A program made the position numbers and the translations under genes. Source: Chloroflexota bacterium (GTDB taxonomy: Bacteria; Chloroflexota; Dehalococcoidia; UBA3495). Taken from it: a stretch of DNA of 7,179 nt. Positions 6,041-7,179 of this stretch are shown in pieces (the first letter of the stretch is position 1; every line of letters starts with the position of its first letter). The notes beneath the pieces were generated by a model, which ran no database searches, had not been told where the DNA came from, and saw only the letters and a list, made by a program, of their open reading frames with translations. The DNA is taken from contig NZUD01000092.1 of the NCBI GenBank assembly GCA_002697005.1, forward strand, positions 6,744-13,922, in the 5' to 3' direction.

Positions 6041-7012
6041 ATGAAAATCTGCTCATTGCTTCCCAGCGGGACAGAAATTTTATTCGCTTTAGGTCTGGAG
6101 GACCTAGTCGTCGGTGTTTCTGATTTATGCGACTTCCCTGTTGGAGTTCAAGGCAAACAGGTGGTCAGCCGAAGCAAGGTCGATCCATCCGTTCTTTCGA
6201 GCGAAGAGGTGGAATCTGCCATGACCGCTCTGCTCTCCAACGGTGAGAACCCTTACGAGCTGGACCAAGAATGGTTGGTCAAAGAGTCGCCTGACGTCAT
6301 ATTGACACAGGACCTTTGCCATGTCTGCGAAGTGGATGCTGGGCAGGTGACTGGGGTGGTAGCTGGGATGGATATCCAACCTCATATCGTGGTACTGCAG
6401 CCCAGGACTTTTGAAGGCATATTAGACTCCATTCTGGAAGTGGGCCGGGCGTGCGAGGTTGAAGACCAAGCTGATCTTGTAGTAGCTGAGATGCGCCAGC
6501 GCGTTCAGGCTATCCAGGATAAGCTGGCATCGGTAATGCGGCGACCACGGGTGTTCTCCCTAGAAGGGATAAACCCCCTAGTTGTTGGTGGGCATTGGAT
6601 ACCTGATTTGTTACGTCTCGCTGGCGGGAACCAGGACATGTTTGCCCCGGGTTGCGGCGCCGAACGTCTAGATTGGGATGTTGTCAGAAAGTACGACCCA
6701 GACAAGCTATTTATAGACCTTTGCTCGTCGGACCTGGCCAGAAACCTGAGAGAAGCGCCGTGGCTCGAGATGCAGTCGGGATGGAGAGATCTGTCTTCGG
6801 TGAGGGACGGAGAGGTCTATCTGATAGACCATTCATACTTCAGTCGCCCTGGTCCCAGGACGATTGATGGGTTGGAGTTATTAGCCGGATTAACCCATCC
6901 GGAGCTTTTCTTTGATTTGGTGCCTCGCGGCTCCGTGGTCAAGCTCGATGGGAAACTATACACTAATCATTCGGACGGTGATATCGGAACTTGTTTTAGA
7001 TCTTACCCATAA
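6041..7012 (+). CDS. BtuF-like cobalamin-binding (ABC substrate-binding fold) protein without signal peptide
   Basis: A 323-residue protein of the type III periplasmic-binding fold (Peripla_BP_2) in the group annotated 'cobalamin-binding protein'. It begins MKICSLLPSGTEILFALGL, the family's usual first strand and helix, then VVGVSDLCDFP at 23-33, VVSRSKVDPS at 41-50, PDVILTQDLCHVC at 84-96 (C93, C96), a long linking helix around 138-166, EGINPLVVGGHW at 175-186, a DLLRLAGG segment at 189-196 and RPGPRTIDGLELLA at 269-282. These blocks are typical of the group. No signal peptide or lipobox precedes the fold. Known BtuF delivers vitamin B12 to BtuCD, but no permease or ATPase gene is present here, so the ligand and location are uncertain. 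The ribosome site is poor: AAGG is 1 base and AGGA 13 bases from the ATG. A five-codon ORF (6027-6044) overlaps the start as ATGA. It is transcribed divergently from the MFS gene. Confidence 0.85.
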   Translation: MKICSLLPSGTEILFALGLEDLVVGVSDLCDFPVGVQGKQVVSRSKVDPSVLSSEEVESAMTALLSNGENPYELDQEWLVKESPDVILTQDLCHVCEVDAGQVTGVVAGMDIQPHIVVLQPRTFEGILDSILEVGRACEVEDQADLVVAEMRQRVQAIQDKLASVMRRPRVFSLEGINPLVVGGHWIPDLLRLAGGNQDMFAPGCGAERLDWDVVRKYDPDKLFIDLCSSDLARNLREAPWLEMQSGWRDLSSVRDGEVYLIDHSYFSRPGPRTIDGLELLAGLTHPELFFDLVPRGSVVKLDGKLYTNHSDGDIGTCFRSYP

Positions 7013-7040
7013 ATCCTGGCAACACCAGCAAACCCCCACA

Positions 7041-7070
7041 CTGGCAGGTCGATAATCAAGCGTATATAAT
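7041..7070 (+). promoter_or_regulatory. Promoter candidate for the flavin-reductase-like gene
   Basis: CTGGCA (7041-7046, 4/6 match to -35) and a perfect TATAAT (7065-7070) are 18 bases apart. Transcription would start near 7077, leaving about 37 bases before the TTG at 7114. This suggests the downstream gene is transcribed separately from the BtuF-like gene. Confidence 0.5.
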
Positions 7071-7113
7071 ATCGGCGTTGACACCTGGATCACTTTTTGT
7101 GTAGGTATATTTC

Positions 7114-7179
7114 TTGCTAGATAAAGATGAATTTAGGTCTGCTCTTGGACAGTTCGCAACCGGTGTTACGGTAATAACC
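7114..7179 (+). CDS. Flavin reductase-like (FMN-binding split barrel) protein, N-terminal fragment (3' end outside window)
   Basis: Only 22 codons are visible, reading MLDKDEFRSALGQFATGVTVIT if TTG at 7114 starts the protein. The 'FR.ALG.FATGVTV.T' block is the hallmark N-terminus of the HpaC-type flavin reductase domain, which reduces FMN or FAD with NAD(P)H to feed two-component monooxygenases or binds FMN itself. An in-frame TAG at 7102-7104 closes the frame upstream, and TTG is the only usual start codon between it and the motif. The ribosome site is weak (AGG at 7103-7105, 8 bases away). A good promoter candidate precedes it. The fragment is too short to name a partner or substrate. Confidence 0.75.
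   Translation, partial: MLDKDEFRSALGQFATGVTVIT

Noticed and set aside
7013..7047. Intrinsic terminator after the BtuF-like gene
   Set aside because: Only 4-bp CTGG/CCAG stems can form and there is no T-run.
7078..7083. A perfect TTGACA as -35 box for the last gene
   Set aside because: At 17-18 bases downstream there is no -10-like hexamer; the nearest, TATATT at 7106-7111, is 22 bases away, too far. The TATAAT at 7065 fits better.

Overview
This 7.2 kb window looks like bacterial chromosome with moderate GC. It holds seven protein-coding genes, two of them cut by the window edges. There are no RNA genes, insertion sequences, CRISPR arrays or phage genes. Four of the five visible plus-strand starts are TTG or GTG. 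The gene mix (MmgE/PrpD, HpcH/HpaI aldolase, Fe-ADH-like reductase, MFS carrier, flavin reductase) would fit an uncultivated Chloroflexota such as the SAR202 clade. That placement is a guess from gene content, not something the sequence proves.

Layout. Positions 1-3485 carry a tight plus-strand cluster: the end of an MmgE/PrpD-family gene, a two-domain protein (decayed M14 carboxypeptidase-like domain joined to a GH105 unsaturated-uronyl hydrolase-like domain), and an iron-alcohol-dehydrogenase/maleylacetate-reductase-like protein. The gaps are 21 and 24 bases, so this is probably one operon. A 268-base gap follows, with two hairpins and a possible 11-codon leader ORF. Next comes an HpcH/HpaI aldolase (3754-4509), which converges on a minus-strand MFS transporter (4522-5820) with only 12 bases between them. 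A 220-base divergent region with a striking inverted repeat separates the MFS gene from a BtuF-like cobalamin-binding protein (6041-7012). The start of a flavin-reductase-like gene (7114 onward), behind a plausible promoter, ends the window.

How the genes may work together (inference). The GH105-like domain would remove unsaturated uronic acid from short oligosaccharides inside the cell. The MFS carrier could import such compounds, and the HpaI aldolase could split a 2-keto-3-deoxy acid into pyruvate and an aldehyde. The MmgE/PrpD protein and the reductase-like protein would act on acidic intermediates. The most unusual features are that two neighbouring enzymes have each lost key metal ligands: all three zinc ligands of the M14 domain, and three of four metal ligands of the Fe-ADH-like protein.
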